Part shown: piece by piece, positions 1 to 9,198 of the stretch
How the letters are laid out: each line of letters begins with the position of its first letter
Position numbering within the stretch: position 1 is the stretch's first letter
NCBI GenBank assembly: GCA_014360655.1
Contig: JACIXC010000006.1
Span: forward strand, 62,001 to 126,000
Reading direction: 5' to 3'
Length of the DNA stretch: 64,000 nucleotides
DNA from: Actinomycetota bacterium
Lineage (GTDB): Bacteria > Actinomycetota > Geothermincolia > Geothermincolales > RBG-13-55-18
Notes under the pieces: model-generated
Seen by the model: only the letters and a program-made list of their open reading frames with translations
Database searches by the model: none
Told to the model about the DNA's origin: nothing
Program-made: the position numbers and the translations under genes

Positions 1-1091
1 CCCTCTATATCCGCCTGTTCTATCACGTAGGCTTGGTTGCCGGCCACCACCACGCTCTTGGCGTTATCGAGCTGGCATACGCCTATATTCTCGGGGTTGG
101 AGGGATCGCTCACGTCCAGCACCACAAGCCCCCCTTTGCCGTTGGCCAGGTAAGCCGTGTCGCCGCTGACGTATATGTCGGAAGCTGTCCAGGGGGTCTT
201 CCATTCACCAACCTTATAGAAGGCCACCTCCTCTTTCGCCGTGGCAGGTGCTTGTCCCACCCCCACCAGCATCGCTGGCGGGATGAACCAAAGAGTGGTG
301 ACGACGATCCCTGCCGTGAGCATGTTTATAGCTCTGTAACGGCTGTTCGGGCTGTGTTTCCTCCAGGATATGAGTCCCCCCAGGAGACCCAGCGACGCGG
401 GCAGCAGCCACCACCAGCTTCTTACCGGGGGTTCGAGACGCCCGCGTACCATGTCGCTGGAAAGACCGCGCCTCAGGCATAGGAGGCCTAGGACAAGCAA
501 CGGCAGGGTGAGAAGGAGGAAGAGCAGAAGCCTTGCAAGGCGGGAATCGCCGGGAACCACGAAGAGCGCCGTTATCTGCCACCCCAACCACAGCGAGAGG
601 AGTACCACCCCCGTCCACAGCATCGCCGGCCTTACGAGGAGCTCTTTGGACGGGAGGTATGGGGGCGGCGCCTCCTCCGCTTCCTTCGATAGGATGACCT
701 GGACTATTTCCGCCAGCTTATGCAGGTGCTTCTCCAGGGGAGGGGTGATGGCGTCGAGCCAGTGGGTGGCGCTCAGGAGGTATTCCATGTCTTTGCTGGG
801 AGGGAAATCCTCGATCCGGAAAGGGATTATGGGGATCCCCAGATGAACCGCCCGCTCGACCTCCCTGAGTACTTGGGGTGACCTGTTGGAATCGTTGGAG
901 AAGACGAGCACGAAGACGCGGCTGTTGTTGATGGCCTCCACTATAGCGCCGGGAAAGGAGGTGCCGGGCTGTATATCCCTAGGCGCGATCCAGCAGCGTA
1001 TCCTGTTCTTCTCCAGCTCTGCGCAAATGGCGTCGGCGATGAGCTTGTTCCTCCCGTAGGAGGAATGGCTAATGAAGACATCGTGAGCCAC
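1..1091 (-). CDS. TIR-domain protein with four membrane helices and an LVIVD-type repeat domain (3' end outside window)
   Basis: Reading the minus strand from a GTG at 1091 gives an open frame to the window edge, at least 363 residues. There is no ATG at its start, so an ATG-only search misses it. An in-frame TAG lies 27 nt upstream, leaving GTG as the only reasonable start; GGGGAAGG sits a little upstream. The N-terminus (about residues 3-130) is a bacterial TIR domain: HDVFISHSS, then RCWIAPRDIQPG, FVLVFSNDSN, and SPQVLREVERA, which carries the Glu that is catalytic in TIR NADases. About four hydrophobic segments follow (LLSLWLGWQITALFV, LLLFLLLTLPLLVLGLL, WWWLLPASLGLLGGL, LTAGIVVTTLWFIPP). 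A repeat region with GLVVLDVSDPSNPENIG and VVVAGNQAYVIE then begins, typical of LVIVD beta-propeller repeats. A membrane-anchored sensor/effector is an inference; the partner genes lie off the left edge. Confidence 0.85.
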   Translation of the reverse strand, partial: MAHDVFISHSSYGRNKLIADAICAELEKNRIRCWIAPRDIQPGTSFPGAIVEAINNSRVFVLVFSNDSNRSPQVLREVERAVHLGIPIIPFRIEDFPPSKDMEYLLSATHWLDAITPPLEKHLHKLAEIVQVILSKEAEEAPPPYLPSKELLVRPAMLWTGVVLLSLWLGWQITALFVVPGDSRLARLLLFLLLTLPLLVLGLLCLRRGLSSDMVRGRLEPPVRSWWWLLPASLGLLGGLISWRKHSPNSRYRAINMLTAGIVVTTLWFIPPAMLVGVGQAPATAKEEVAFYKVGEWKTPWTASDIYVSGDTAYLANGKGGLVVLDVSDPSNPENIGVCQLDNAKSVVVAGNQAYVIEQADIE

Positions 1092-1587
1092 GCGTCCGCT
1101 ACCTTCCCCTCGTTCACCCTACCCCGGTTGTTCGTGCGTCGAGAGAGCGAAAAGCACACGGGATACCGATCCGTCCTGGTCCAGCTGTCGCCCGTTGGTG
1201 GACAATACCACGTATCCTTAGCCGCTTCGAAGTGATTATACCATGGATTGGGTTGTTTGCACGGACACGGGGCTCGCCATGGGGGATGAGGAGCCTTCTC
1301 GCTGCCCGTCACGACCCGGGAGCGCCTGCCGGGATGACGAGGTTGCCCTGGCCGTGTTCCCGATGCCAGATGTTCAAAGCCGTATCTCCTAACGCCGCGA
1401 AGCTACGTCAAGGCAGGGAAAGAATGTTCCTATCGCCCCTGGACCCGTGAAAGGTCGCCGAGACGGAAGGGCCTCGCCCGGGACGCTTTTCGGCCTGCGG
1501 GTCATGGGCCTCCTGCCGATTATGAAGGTTTGAGCGCTGGCTTGTGTGATAATGGGCTCGTGGTCGGCGAAGAGGAGAGGAGGAGCG
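1092..1587. other. intergenic stretch, no gene recognised
   Basis: This is the roughly 500-bp gap between the minus-strand TIR gene and the plus-strand thioesterase. The frames open here have compositions unlike real proteins and no good ribosome binding sites. It should hold the promoters of both divergent genes, but I see no convincing -35/-10 pair. Confidence 0.5.
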
Positions 1588-2034
1588 GTGTCCAGGCCAT
1601 TCCCGGAAGATGGAAAGGGGTTCAACCCCTTCGACGACCTCATAGGGCTGCGGTTCACGGAGCTGGGAGAAGGGCGCAGCCGCTGCGAGCTGGAGACGAG
1701 GAATGACCTTCTCAACCCCCACGGCGTGCTTCATGGAGGGGCCCTCTATGCCATGGTGGATACGGGGATGGGGGGAGCCCTCTACACCCTTCTCGGCGAG
1801 GACGAGCTCTGCGCCACGGTGGAGGTGAAGATAGCCTACTTCAGGGTGGTCAAAGAGGGCAGGCTGGTCTGCGAGACCAGGGTCATCGACCGCCGGCGCC
1901 ACATCGCCATACTGGAATGCGAGGTTTGGAGCGGCGGGGAGCTGGTGGCCAAGGCGCTGGGCACTTTCTACATCTACGGGAGACCGGCCGGCGCGCGGTC
2001 AGGACCGCCCGAGGATCCTCTTGGCCAGGGCTAG
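1588..2034 (+). CDS. PaaI-family hotdog thioesterase
   Basis: A 148-residue single-domain hotdog protein. The family hydrolyses acyl-CoA thioesters in the cytoplasm, often aryl- or short-chain acyl-CoAs. The signature LNPHGVLHGGALYAMVDTGMG contains the HGG motif and the following Asp typical of PaaI/YdiI enzymes. I chose the GTG at 1588 because AGGAGAGGAGG lies just upstream; an ATG at 1546 is in frame but adds a low-complexity tail. The 3' end overlaps the convergent flavoprotein gene by 36 bp. The substrate cannot be read from sequence. Confidence 0.85.
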   Translation: MSRPFPEDGKGFNPFDDLIGLRFTELGEGRSRCELETRNDLLNPHGVLHGGALYAMVDTGMGGALYTLLGEDELCATVEVKIAYFRVVKEGRLVCETRVIDRRRHIAILECEVWSGGELVAKALGTFYIYGRPAGARSGPPEDPLGQG

Positions 2035-3471
2035 CAGGGCGACGGCGCCTCCCACCCTTGCCGCGGGCCGGATGAGGGGGATGAACCCGCTCCTGGGCTT
2101 CCATTCCACGTTGAGGGTGTGCGCCTTGCCCAGCCTGTCCAGGGCGATGATCTCCGCGCAGCGGTTGGCGGTCCAGATAGCCGCCTCCATGCCGCCCGAG
2201 GACACGGGGGTGCTGGTGTAATCCCCGGCCAGGTAGAGGTTGTCCAGGGGGGAACGCTGGTATGGCCGGTGCCTCTCCATGCCCGGCCAGGCGCGGTATA
2301 CTCCCTGGCGCTCCCGTACCACCCTGTACTTGCGCACCTCGGCCTCACGTGCGGTCGGAAAGAGGGAGCGTATCTGCCGCAGGGCGATGTCGAAGATGAT
2401 CTCGTCCGGCAGTCCCTCGATGTCGTCCGCGGGGGCGAGCACCATCTCGAACATGGAGCCGCCGCCGAAGAGGTGCGGCAGCACGTTGGAGAGGTCCGCG
2501 AAGGTGTTGAAGATGCAGTTGTTGGAAAATATTGTCACGTCGATGTCGGTGAGCCTGCGGTCGAACCACACCTGCAGCGAGAGGGAAGGGGCGCGGTGGA
2601 AGTGCCAGAGATCGCGGAAATAGGCGTAGCGGAAGGCCTCGCCGGGAAGCACCCTGCGCAGGGCGAAGGGGGTGAGGCAGGAGACGTAGAGGTCCGCCGC
2701 TCGTTCCTCCTCGCCGTTTACGGTCACGCTCCTCACCCTTGTTCCCTCCAGGTTGATGGAGGTCACCGCCCTGCGCGGCTCGGCGGCACCGCCCTTCTCG
2801 CGGATGTATTCCAGGCAGGTGTCCACCCAGATGTCCCCCAGCCCCCCGTTGGCGAAGCCCACGCGGGCGCTGTCGGGGTCGGCGGAGACCTTGCGGAACC
2901 AGTTGAGCATGACCTTCGCGGAGACCATCCAGGAAGGGGTGAAGGTGAGGCCGTTGATGCCCGGCTCAAGGGGCAGGAATGCCTGCGCGGGCGCGAGCCT
3001 GTAGGCCCACTGCCCGAAGGTCATATCGTCCAGCCTTTCCATTCTATGCTGCGAGTAAGTCACCGCCCGTCCCATGCCGGCGGCGGCGCAGAGCAACCTC
3101 CACCTGGGCACGGCCCGGTATGACCTGAGCAGCGCGAAGTAGGCGGCCGCGGCGTGCAGGGGTGCGGGCAGGGCCGGGAAGCGCAGCGCCGCCTCCCTAC
3201 CGCCCTCCTGCATGTAGTAGAACTCGCTCTGCTTCCATATGATGTTTTCCTCGATGCCCAGCTTGCGGAAGAACTGGAGTACGTTGGCATAATATGGAAA
3301 GAAGACGTGGAGGGCGTTGTCGATCAAGTCGCCGTCCTCGTCCCTCCACGAGCTGGCGCGCCCCCCGAAGATCCCCTCCGCCTCCACCAGCTCGACCTCC
3401 AGCCCCAGGTCCAGCAGGTTGACGGCCGTGGCCAGGCCGGACATCCCTCCCCCCATGACCAGAGCTTTCAT
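1999..3471 (-). CDS. FAD-dependent amine-oxidase/carotenoid-desaturase-like oxidoreductase
   Basis: A 490-residue protein opening with a Rossmann FAD site (MKALVMGGGMSGLATAVNLL), then the extended dinucleotide-binding segment ending FGGRASSW. The C-terminal FAD contact NLYLAGDYTSTPVSSGGMEAA is typical of the phytoene/zeta-carotene desaturase and HpnE (hydroxysqualene dehydroxylase) group. A hydrophobic stretch near the end (VGGAVALLALAKRIL) may touch the membrane. The ATG at 3471 follows GGAAAGGGG; the frame is open further upstream but looks non-coding. No phytoene synthase or squalene synthase gene is adjacent, so the isoprenoid substrate is a guess from family. Confidence 0.8.
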   Translation of the reverse strand: MKALVMGGGMSGLATAVNLLDLGLEVELVEAEGIFGGRASSWRDEDGDLIDNALHVFFPYYANVLQFFRKLGIEENIIWKQSEFYYMQEGGREAALRFPALPAPLHAAAAYFALLRSYRAVPRWRLLCAAAGMGRAVTYSQHRMERLDDMTFGQWAYRLAPAQAFLPLEPGINGLTFTPSWMVSAKVMLNWFRKVSADPDSARVGFANGGLGDIWVDTCLEYIREKGGAAEPRRAVTSINLEGTRVRSVTVNGEEERAADLYVSCLTPFALRRVLPGEAFRYAYFRDLWHFHRAPSLSLQVWFDRRLTDIDVTIFSNNCIFNTFADLSNVLPHLFGGGSMFEMVLAPADDIEGLPDEIIFDIALRQIRSLFPTAREAEVRKYRVVRERQGVYRAWPGMERHRPYQRSPLDNLYLAGDYTSTPVSSGGMEAAIWTANRCAEIIALDRLGKAHTLNVEWKPRSGFIPLIRPAARVGGAVALLALAKRILGRS

Positions 3472-3667
3472 GCTCCAACACCCCTTTCCGCGCCTCGTTC
3501 CCTTGCTCCTCCGCATGCCGTCCGGGAACCGCCTCGCCGGGAAAAGCGACGCGGCGCCTCTCTCCCCTCCCCGGGAACCAGGAGGGTCCCTTCGTGATAA
3601 TATTATCCGAAAGGGGTCAGGTCGGTGCACCCCGCCGCAGGAGTCACTCGGGGAGGGAGGTATGGCC
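3472..3667. promoter_or_regulatory. divergent promoter region with a 12-bp palindrome
   Basis: This gap separates the minus-strand flavoprotein from the plus-strand epimerase. It contains a perfect AT-rich palindrome GATAATATTATC at 3596-3607, which could serve as a -10-like element on either strand or as a repressor site. A GGGGTCAGGT element at about 3615-3624 resembles the dispersed TGACCCC motifs seen elsewhere in the window. Confidence 0.45.
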
Positions 3668-4612
3668 ATGTCCGTCGTCGCCGTCACCGGTTGCTCGGGT
3701 TACATCGGGTCCAGGTTGCTCCACTACATGGACGGGAGCGACAGGGTCTCAAGGATACTGGGGATCGACCTGAACCCCCCGCGGTACCAGACCCCGAAGA
3801 TGGACTTCCATCGCCTGGACGTGCGGGATCCCCGCCTGGCCGACCTCTTCGTGCGCAACGAGGTGGAGAAGGTTGTCCACCTGGCCTTCATCGTCAATCC
3901 ACTGCACGACGACGGGCTCATGCACGATATCGACGTGAACGGCACCCGCAACGTGCTCGCCGCCACGGCCGCCTGTGGCGCCGGGCACCTGGTCATCGCC
4001 TCCTCCAGCTCCGCCTTCGGGGCCTTTCCGGACAACCCGGAGTGGCTGACGGAGAAGGATCACCCCCGGCGCATGACCAACTACACGTACGCCTCGGACA
4101 AGTACGAGGTGGAGATGATCTGCCGCCTGTTCAAGGACGATCACCCCGGGGTGAAGGTGGCCCTGGTGCGGCCGTGCATCGTCTACGGGCCCAACGTGGA
4201 CAACTACCTCTCCCGCTTCATTGTCCGGTTGCCCTTCTTGCCCGCCGTGGGGGATGACCGCCCGGAGATGCAGTTCGTGCACGAGGACGACGCCGCCGAG
4301 GTCTTCATGCGCGTGCTGGAGCTGGAGGAGGAGGGGTTCTTCCACGCCTGCGGTGAGGGGACCGTCAACGTGAAGGAGATAGCGGAGCTGGCGGGAAAGC
4401 GCATCATCCCCCTGCCGCCCGCGGTCGCCTACCCGGCCGTCGACCTCCTGTGGAAGCTGCGCGCCCCGCTCATCGAGGGGCCATCGGGCATGCTGGACTT
4501 CATCCGCTACCGCTGGACCATATCCGATACGCTGACCCGCGAGGTTCTGGGGCTGGGGCCCCGCAGGAGCAGCCGCGACGTGGTCAGGCTGATGATAGAG
4601 ACCCACCGTTAG
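3668..4612 (+). CDS. NAD-dependent epimerase/dehydratase (extended SDR)
   Basis: A 314-residue extended short-chain dehydrogenase. The cofactor site VTGCSGYIGSR is at the N-terminus, an IASSSSAFG strand supplies the catalytic Ser region, and YASDK (Tyr-x-x-x-Lys) completes the catalytic pair. RPCIVYGPNVDNY is the usual extended-SDR substrate-side motif. The ATG at 3668 is preferred over the ATG at 3662, because GGGAGGGAGG ends at 3660 and gives better spacing. It is divergent from the flavoprotein. It could act on a nucleotide sugar or another polar substrate; the sequence does not decide. Confidence 0.8.
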   Translation: MSVVAVTGCSGYIGSRLLHYMDGSDRVSRILGIDLNPPRYQTPKMDFHRLDVRDPRLADLFVRNEVEKVVHLAFIVNPLHDDGLMHDIDVNGTRNVLAATAACGAGHLVIASSSSAFGAFPDNPEWLTEKDHPRRMTNYTYASDKYEVEMICRLFKDDHPGVKVALVRPCIVYGPNVDNYLSRFIVRLPFLPAVGDDRPEMQFVHEDDAAEVFMRVLELEEEGFFHACGEGTVNVKEIAELAGKRIIPLPPAVAYPAVDLLWKLRAPLIEGPSGMLDFIRYRWTISDTLTREVLGLGPRRSSRDVVRLMIETHR

Positions 4613-4976
4613 CGCAAAGGGGTCGCTCCCCGGCGTAAAGTGGATGGTAAAATATGGATGGAGACGGTGGGCCTCCATGGCATGATAGCGGTTGACGCCG
4701 TGTTTGTCCTGCACGGAAGCGGGCGGTTCTCCGGGATGCGGCAGCCGCGGTCCGCCGGGAGGGCGGGAAACGCGCATACCGGGATCGTTTCCGGGGGAAA
4801 ATATCTTGATTGTTGCCGGGGTCTTCCATGGCGGCGGCGTCTTGGACAGCGGCGGCGTACTTGGCGGCCTTCCAGCTTCGCGATGAGGGCAGCGTGCGTC
4901 GCGGGGAGCGGGGCCCCCGGCGGCGCGCCGGTCGCGTCGTCCGTCTGGGGATGGAGAGCGGGCCGAGAGGCTCGGC
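4613..4976. other. intergenic stretch, no gene recognised
   Basis: About 360 bp between the epimerase and the small DUF2007-like gene. Frames crossing it are GC-driven and lack ribosome binding sites. No clear terminator or promoter was found. Confidence 0.45.
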
Positions 4977-5369
4977 ATGCGGGAGGTGGGTACCTTGGGA
5001 TTTTTCGGTTCGTTTCGTCGCAGGCCGCCGGAGGAGGTGGTCTTCGCCGGGGAGAGGATGGAGGCGGAGTTCGTTGTGAACCTCCTGCGGGATGAGGGGT
5101 TCCACCCCCTGCTGTGGGCCGACCTCCCCGCTCCCGCATACGCGGGACCGCTGGGCATGGCCCGGGTGGTCGTTCCAGCAGAGGAAGCCAGGGCGGCGGT
5201 GAGCTTTCTCTCGGGACTGGAGGAGGCGGGGAGGCGGGAAGGTGAGGACCTCGCTTGGGAGTCCGGCGGGGAGCCGCGGGAAGGGCCGGAGGGAAACGCC
5301 GAGCACCCCGCCGGGGAGCCTGGTAAAAAATGCCTGGATGAACACATGGGAGAAACGGGGGAGGATTGA
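4977..5369 (+). CDS. small DUF2007-like (putative signal-transducing) protein
   Basis: A 130-residue protein whose first 90 residues resemble the DUF2007/GlnB-like fold: EVVFAGERMEAEFVVNLLRDEGF, a central LWAD, then MARVVVPAEEARAAVSFL. These small proteins are thought to be regulatory but have no settled function. The tail after about residue 85 is Gly/Glu-rich and likely disordered. An alternative start is the TTG at 4995, which has GGGAGGT 7 nt upstream and would remove six residues. Confidence 0.6.
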   Translation: MREVGTLGFFGSFRRRPPEEVVFAGERMEAEFVVNLLRDEGFHPLLWADLPAPAYAGPLGMARVVVPAEEARAAVSFLSGLEEAGRREGEDLAWESGGEPREGPEGNAEHPAGEPGKKCLDEHMGETGED

Positions 5370-5707
5370 GGCTCGCGCGGCGCACACCTCGCCCCTTTCC
5401 CGCCGGGGGCGGGTATGCCTCCCCTCCACGGCGCAAGGTAATATCACGGGGCACTGCCGGGGAGGCAAGCTGGCAGTTTTACTTGCCGCGATACGATGCC
5501 CTGGATTGATCGCCCCCCGCTTCCACCGGAAAGCACTTCCGCGCCTCCGCCACTGATGGTCTCCGGCTGCCAACGCCATTGACCGATGTTATCCACCCCT
5601 CTTCCGGATAAGGTAAAATCCAGTTATGGGAGGCAAGCGGGTGCGGAAGAGAAAGGCACGGGAAAAATGACGTGGCGGGCGAAGGCGAGGGAGGAGACGT
5701 AAGATCG
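5370..5707. other. intergenic stretch upstream of the MoxR operon
   Basis: About 340 bp without a credible gene. A dyad TTATCC...GGATAA (5589-5594 and 5605-5610) followed by GGTAAAAT just upstream of the MoxR gene may mark the operon promoter, but the match is weak. Confidence 0.35.
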
Positions 5708-7192
5708 ATGAGCGAGTTGAGCCGCAAGCTGCGGGAGATCTACCGGGCCATCGAGGACAGCGGGCTGTACATCAACCTCAACCACGACGTGCGCTTTCAC
5801 GAGCAGAGGGAGGTGCCCCTCAACCTCAACGAGACGGAGGCCATCGTGCTGGCGGAGGAGAGCTACAACTCTCCCCTCCTCTTCGCCCTGCTCACCGCGG
5901 TGCTGCGCAACGGGACCATGATCCTCTACGGCTCGCCGGGCTCGGGGAAGACAACCTCGGCGGAGTTCGTGGGGGCCTTCGTGCACGGCACCCTCCTGGA
6001 GGAGACCTTCGGAGACGGGCGCGAGGGCTTCAAGGTCATGGAGGCCATACACGAGGCCACCATCCACGGGCACCACGAGCTCACCGAGGAGAAGATGATA
6101 GGCCGTCCCCACCTGGGCAAGCTCATGCGGGACGGCGAGGAGGAGGTCATCCCCCGCAAGTTCATGCTCTCGCCCTTCCGCATGGTGGACGAGGTGAACC
6201 GCCTCACCCCCGGGCGCACCAACAACCTCCTGGAGATGATGGACCGCGGCTTCTCCGTCTACGGCGACTGCAAGATCTACGCCGCGGAGGGCGCCACCTT
6301 CCTCACCGCCAACTTCCGCGACGTGGCCTCCTCCGACCTCACGCCGCCCTTCCTGGACCGCATAGACGTGGGAGTCTTCGCGCCCACCCTCAACCCCTAC
6401 TTCCTGGAGATGGCGGGGGGAGGCGAGGACCGCAAGCTCACCGGCGACGAGGAGGCGCTGGTGGCGCGGCTGCGCCGGGAGATGGGGGTGGAGCTCACCA
6501 GGGAGGACTTCGAGGCCATACGCGGTGAGATCGCCGCGGTGGAGATAGACCCCGAGGCCCTGTACATCCTCTACAACTTCATCTCCGAGCTGAACGGTTG
6601 CGCCCTGGCCTCCCCGGACATAGAGCGCAAGAGCAAGGGATTCGCCTGGTTCGTAAAGCCTCCCGTGCTCTGCGCCCAGGTGGACGACGGCGGGCCGCCG
6701 GGAGGAGGGCACCTGGGGGGTTGCCATTACCACAACACGGAGAACATCTGCTACAAGACGGAGAACGAGGTGAGCGTGCGGGCGGGCAAGACCATCGAGC
6801 GCTACACCAAGGCCCTGGCCTGGTTCCGGGGAAGGGATAAGGCCGGCCTGGAGGACGTGGAGGCGGTGGTCCCCTACGTACTCTGGTTCAAGCTCATCCC
6901 CACCGACCGCGCCTGGGCGGAGCGCCCCGAGTTCATGAACGACCGCATCGCCCTGGTCAAGGACCTCTTCGCCACCTCGCGCAACCACTACCTGAAGAGC
7001 CGGCGCATGGTGAAGACGCTGGACGGCGTGCTCGACCTTTACGAGCGCGCCTTGCGCGGCGAGCGGGTGGACGCGGGGCTGGTCATGGAGGCCCTGCACT
7101 CGCTCAAGAACTACGATTCGCCGGCCAAGTACCCCATCGCCACCATGCTACGCCAGGTCTACCGGGAGCTGGCTGGCGGCGCGGGGAGGTGA
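5708..7192 (+). CDS. MoxR-type AAA+ ATPase
   Basis: A 494-residue AAA+ ATPase of the MoxR group, chaperone-like ATPases that usually work with a VWA-domain partner to insert cofactors or activate complexes. Walker A is GSPGSGKT (about residues 75-82) and the Walker B-like segment is VDEVNR (about 160-165). Sensor-type TANFRD follows, and FLDRIDVGVF is typical of MoxR. The C-terminal half is longer than usual (MoxR is often 300-350 residues) and has an odd His/Cys-rich patch CHYHNTENICYK. The ATG at 5708 has GGGAGGAG upstream; an in-frame GTG at 5672 is less likely. The VWA gene starts 73 bp downstream. Confidence 0.85.
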   Translation: MSELSRKLREIYRAIEDSGLYINLNHDVRFHEQREVPLNLNETEAIVLAEESYNSPLLFALLTAVLRNGTMILYGSPGSGKTTSAEFVGAFVHGTLLEETFGDGREGFKVMEAIHEATIHGHHELTEEKMIGRPHLGKLMRDGEEEVIPRKFMLSPFRMVDEVNRLTPGRTNNLLEMMDRGFSVYGDCKIYAAEGATFLTANFRDVASSDLTPPFLDRIDVGVFAPTLNPYFLEMAGGGEDRKLTGDEEALVARLRREMGVELTREDFEAIRGEIAAVEIDPEALYILYNFISELNGCALASPDIERKSKGFAWFVKPPVLCAQVDDGGPPGGGHLGGCHYHNTENICYKTENEVSVRAGKTIERYTKALAWFRGRDKAGLEDVEAVVPYVLWFKLIPTDRAWAERPEFMNDRIALVKDLFATSRNHYLKSRRMVKTLDGVLDLYERALRGERVDAGLVMEALHSLKNYDSPAKYPIATMLRQVYRELAGGAGR

Positions 7193-7265
7193 GGCGGACG
7201 CCATGCCGCGGCGTTCACGCCGTTCGCGTTGTTCACGAACCGTCACGGCGGCGGGGTGAGGACAC

Positions 7266-8855
7266 ATGCGCATCATGGGAGTGGACCTGGACGAGGCGGT
7301 AGAGAGGGCGCGCGCCTTCTGCGGGTACCCGCGCATCATGGACCCCGAGCTGGTGCTCAACCCCGCCTCGCACCCGCACGGCCCCAGGCTGAAGGACGAG
7401 TTCGGCATCTGGGAGCCCTCCGAGAACCGCGTGTACATCAACGTCCCCGAGGTCCTGGAAAAGGTCGGCATACAGAACCTGGAAGGCATCCTCGTCTACC
7501 AGTTGCTCCATTACGCCCTGGCCCCCTTCGACATGCGCACGGCCCTGCGCCTCACCGCCTCCGCAAAGCTGGCCCTGGAGGAGGTGAAGGACCGCGGGCG
7601 CCCCGTCACCTTCCAGGAGGCCATGTCCATCCAGCGGCTCTTCTGCGACATGGTCAACGTGACCTACGCCGCCCGCAACGGCATGCGCGAGGAGATGATA
7701 TCCCTCTACCGCTCCCTGGACCGTGCCAAGGGCTGGAAGCAGACCAGGATATGGAAATTCCTGCTCTGCTGCTTCGAGGAGATGTGGGAGGCGCCCGGCG
7801 CGCTCATCGGGAAGGTGCCCGAGGAGATGCGCGAGGATGCCCGCCGCCTGGCCGCGCGGGTGCTGGACCGCCCCTTTGCCGCCGCGGGATGGGAACAGAA
7901 GGTGCGCCTGCTGGTAGGATACCTTCACAGGTACTACGAGCGGCCGTCGGAGATGGACGACAGCCGCCTCATGGAGCACGGCATCGACGAGCTGCGTTCC
8001 CGCTCGCCGGAGGAGGTCTTCCGCTCCCTGGCCCTGGAGATGGGGATGCAGGACTTCAAGGAGCTAGTGGGCGGGCTGGGCGCGGGCAGCGAGACGCAGG
8101 CCCTGGTGTGGTACTACCGCGATCTCTCCCGCCGCTACGAGGTGCGTTTCCAGCCCGTGAAGAGCGAGGCGGGCGAGGAGGTGCCCCACGCCCCCCTCTC
8201 CTGGGGCATGGGCGACCCCTTCGAGCGCCTGGACCTGCCCTACACCCTCTACACGGCGGGGAAGGCGGTCCCCACCCTGACCACCAAGCAGTGGGAGAAG
8301 GTGCGCATGGACGTGGTCGCCCGGCGCAGGACGCCGCCGGACGTGATCATCATCATGGACGCCTCGGGCTCCATGACCAACCCCTCCACGGAGGTGTCCA
8401 ACGCCGTGCTCGCCGGCTTCGTCATGGCCCGCAGCGCCGGCAACCTGGGAGCCAAGGTGGGGCTGGTGGTCTATTCGGACCAGCAGCGCTCGCTGGTGGT
8501 GGACCCGGTATGGGACATACGCAGGGTGGAGGAGGGGCTGGTGACCTATTACGGGGGAGGCACGGTCTTCCCGGTGCAGGAATTCCGGCGCCTGGCGTCG
8601 CTGGAGCCCCACCGCCCCAAGCACTTCTGCCTCATCTCGGACACCGAGATCACCAACATCGTGGAGGCCTCTTTCTACCTGGGGGAGGCCTTGCAGGCGC
8701 ACCCCGAGAACTCCGGCTCCGTCTTCCTCATCGACCAGGAGCAGAGCGAGAAGGCGGAGCTGATCCGCCGGGTCGGCTACGACGTCTTCCCGGTGTCGCG
8801 CGGCGAGGACCTGGTGCGCATCGTGGCCGGCAAGGCGCAGGAGCTCTACGCCTGA
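7266..8855 (+). CDS. VWA-domain protein with degenerate metallopeptidase-like N-terminus
   Basis: A 529-residue protein. The C-terminal von Willebrand A domain has a full MIDAS start DASGSM (residues 365-370), a later GGGTVF that can supply the threonine, and an ISDTE strand. The N-terminal 200 residues resemble the DUF2201 putative-metallopeptidase module, but where HExxH is expected the sequence is YQLLH (78-82), so zinc catalysis looks lost. GGGGTGAGG precedes the ATG. Adjacency to the MoxR ATPase indicates a two-component MoxR-VWA machine that remodels or metallates an unidentified target. Confidence 0.8.
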   Translation: MRIMGVDLDEAVERARAFCGYPRIMDPELVLNPASHPHGPRLKDEFGIWEPSENRVYINVPEVLEKVGIQNLEGILVYQLLHYALAPFDMRTALRLTASAKLALEEVKDRGRPVTFQEAMSIQRLFCDMVNVTYAARNGMREEMISLYRSLDRAKGWKQTRIWKFLLCCFEEMWEAPGALIGKVPEEMREDARRLAARVLDRPFAAAGWEQKVRLLVGYLHRYYERPSEMDDSRLMEHGIDELRSRSPEEVFRSLALEMGMQDFKELVGGLGAGSETQALVWYYRDLSRRYEVRFQPVKSEAGEEVPHAPLSWGMGDPFERLDLPYTLYTAGKAVPTLTTKQWEKVRMDVVARRRTPPDVIIIMDASGSMTNPSTEVSNAVLAGFVMARSAGNLGAKVGLVVYSDQQRSLVVDPVWDIRRVEEGLVTYYGGGTVFPVQEFRRLASLEPHRPKHFCLISDTEITNIVEASFYLGEALQAHPENSGSVFLIDQEQSEKAELIRRVGYDVFPVSRGEDLVRIVAGKAQELYA

Positions 8856-9198
8856 AGGCAACAACCCGGGGTCGGGCCCCGTTGCCGCCTTTTGAATCAT
8901 CCCGGTGCCCCTTTCGAACGTGGACGGCACCCCACGAACCTGGACGGGGTCCGGCTCCACGCGTGCCCTGACCCCGTTCATGCCTTGACCCCACGCGTGC
9001 CCTGACTCGCTTGTTGTGATCACGACGGAGCCGGGTCCCGGCGATTGCCGGCATGCGGCGGTTGGCTGGCGGGCACGGTGCGTGCCCGCCCCGTGAGAGC
9101 CGTTCCCGGAAGGGGACGCTGGCGCGTGCCCCTTCGTCCCTCCGCCTTCAAGCACGATCTCAACGGAGCATCTCTTTCAAGGGGACTCTTGCGGAGGG
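8856..9198. repeat. intergenic region with dispersed CCTGACCCC-type repeats
   Basis: No gene is apparent. The stretch contains CCTGACCCCGTTCATG followed closely by CCTTGACCCC (8967-8992), almost the same as the element at 21329-21355 and related to 50220-50244. Neighbouring GAACGTGGACGG and GAACCTGGACGG segments are also repetitive. Confidence 0.5.

Noticed and set aside
2119-3123. Plus-strand frame of 334 codons opposite the flavoprotein gene
   Set aside because: It is the GC-driven shadow of the minus-strand desaturase-like gene, which has clear motifs and a ribosome binding site.
4640-5095. Possible 151-codon plus-strand gene between the epimerase and the DUF2007-like gene
   Set aside because: It is out of frame with the supported gene at 4977, overlaps it, and its sequence resembles no protein family.
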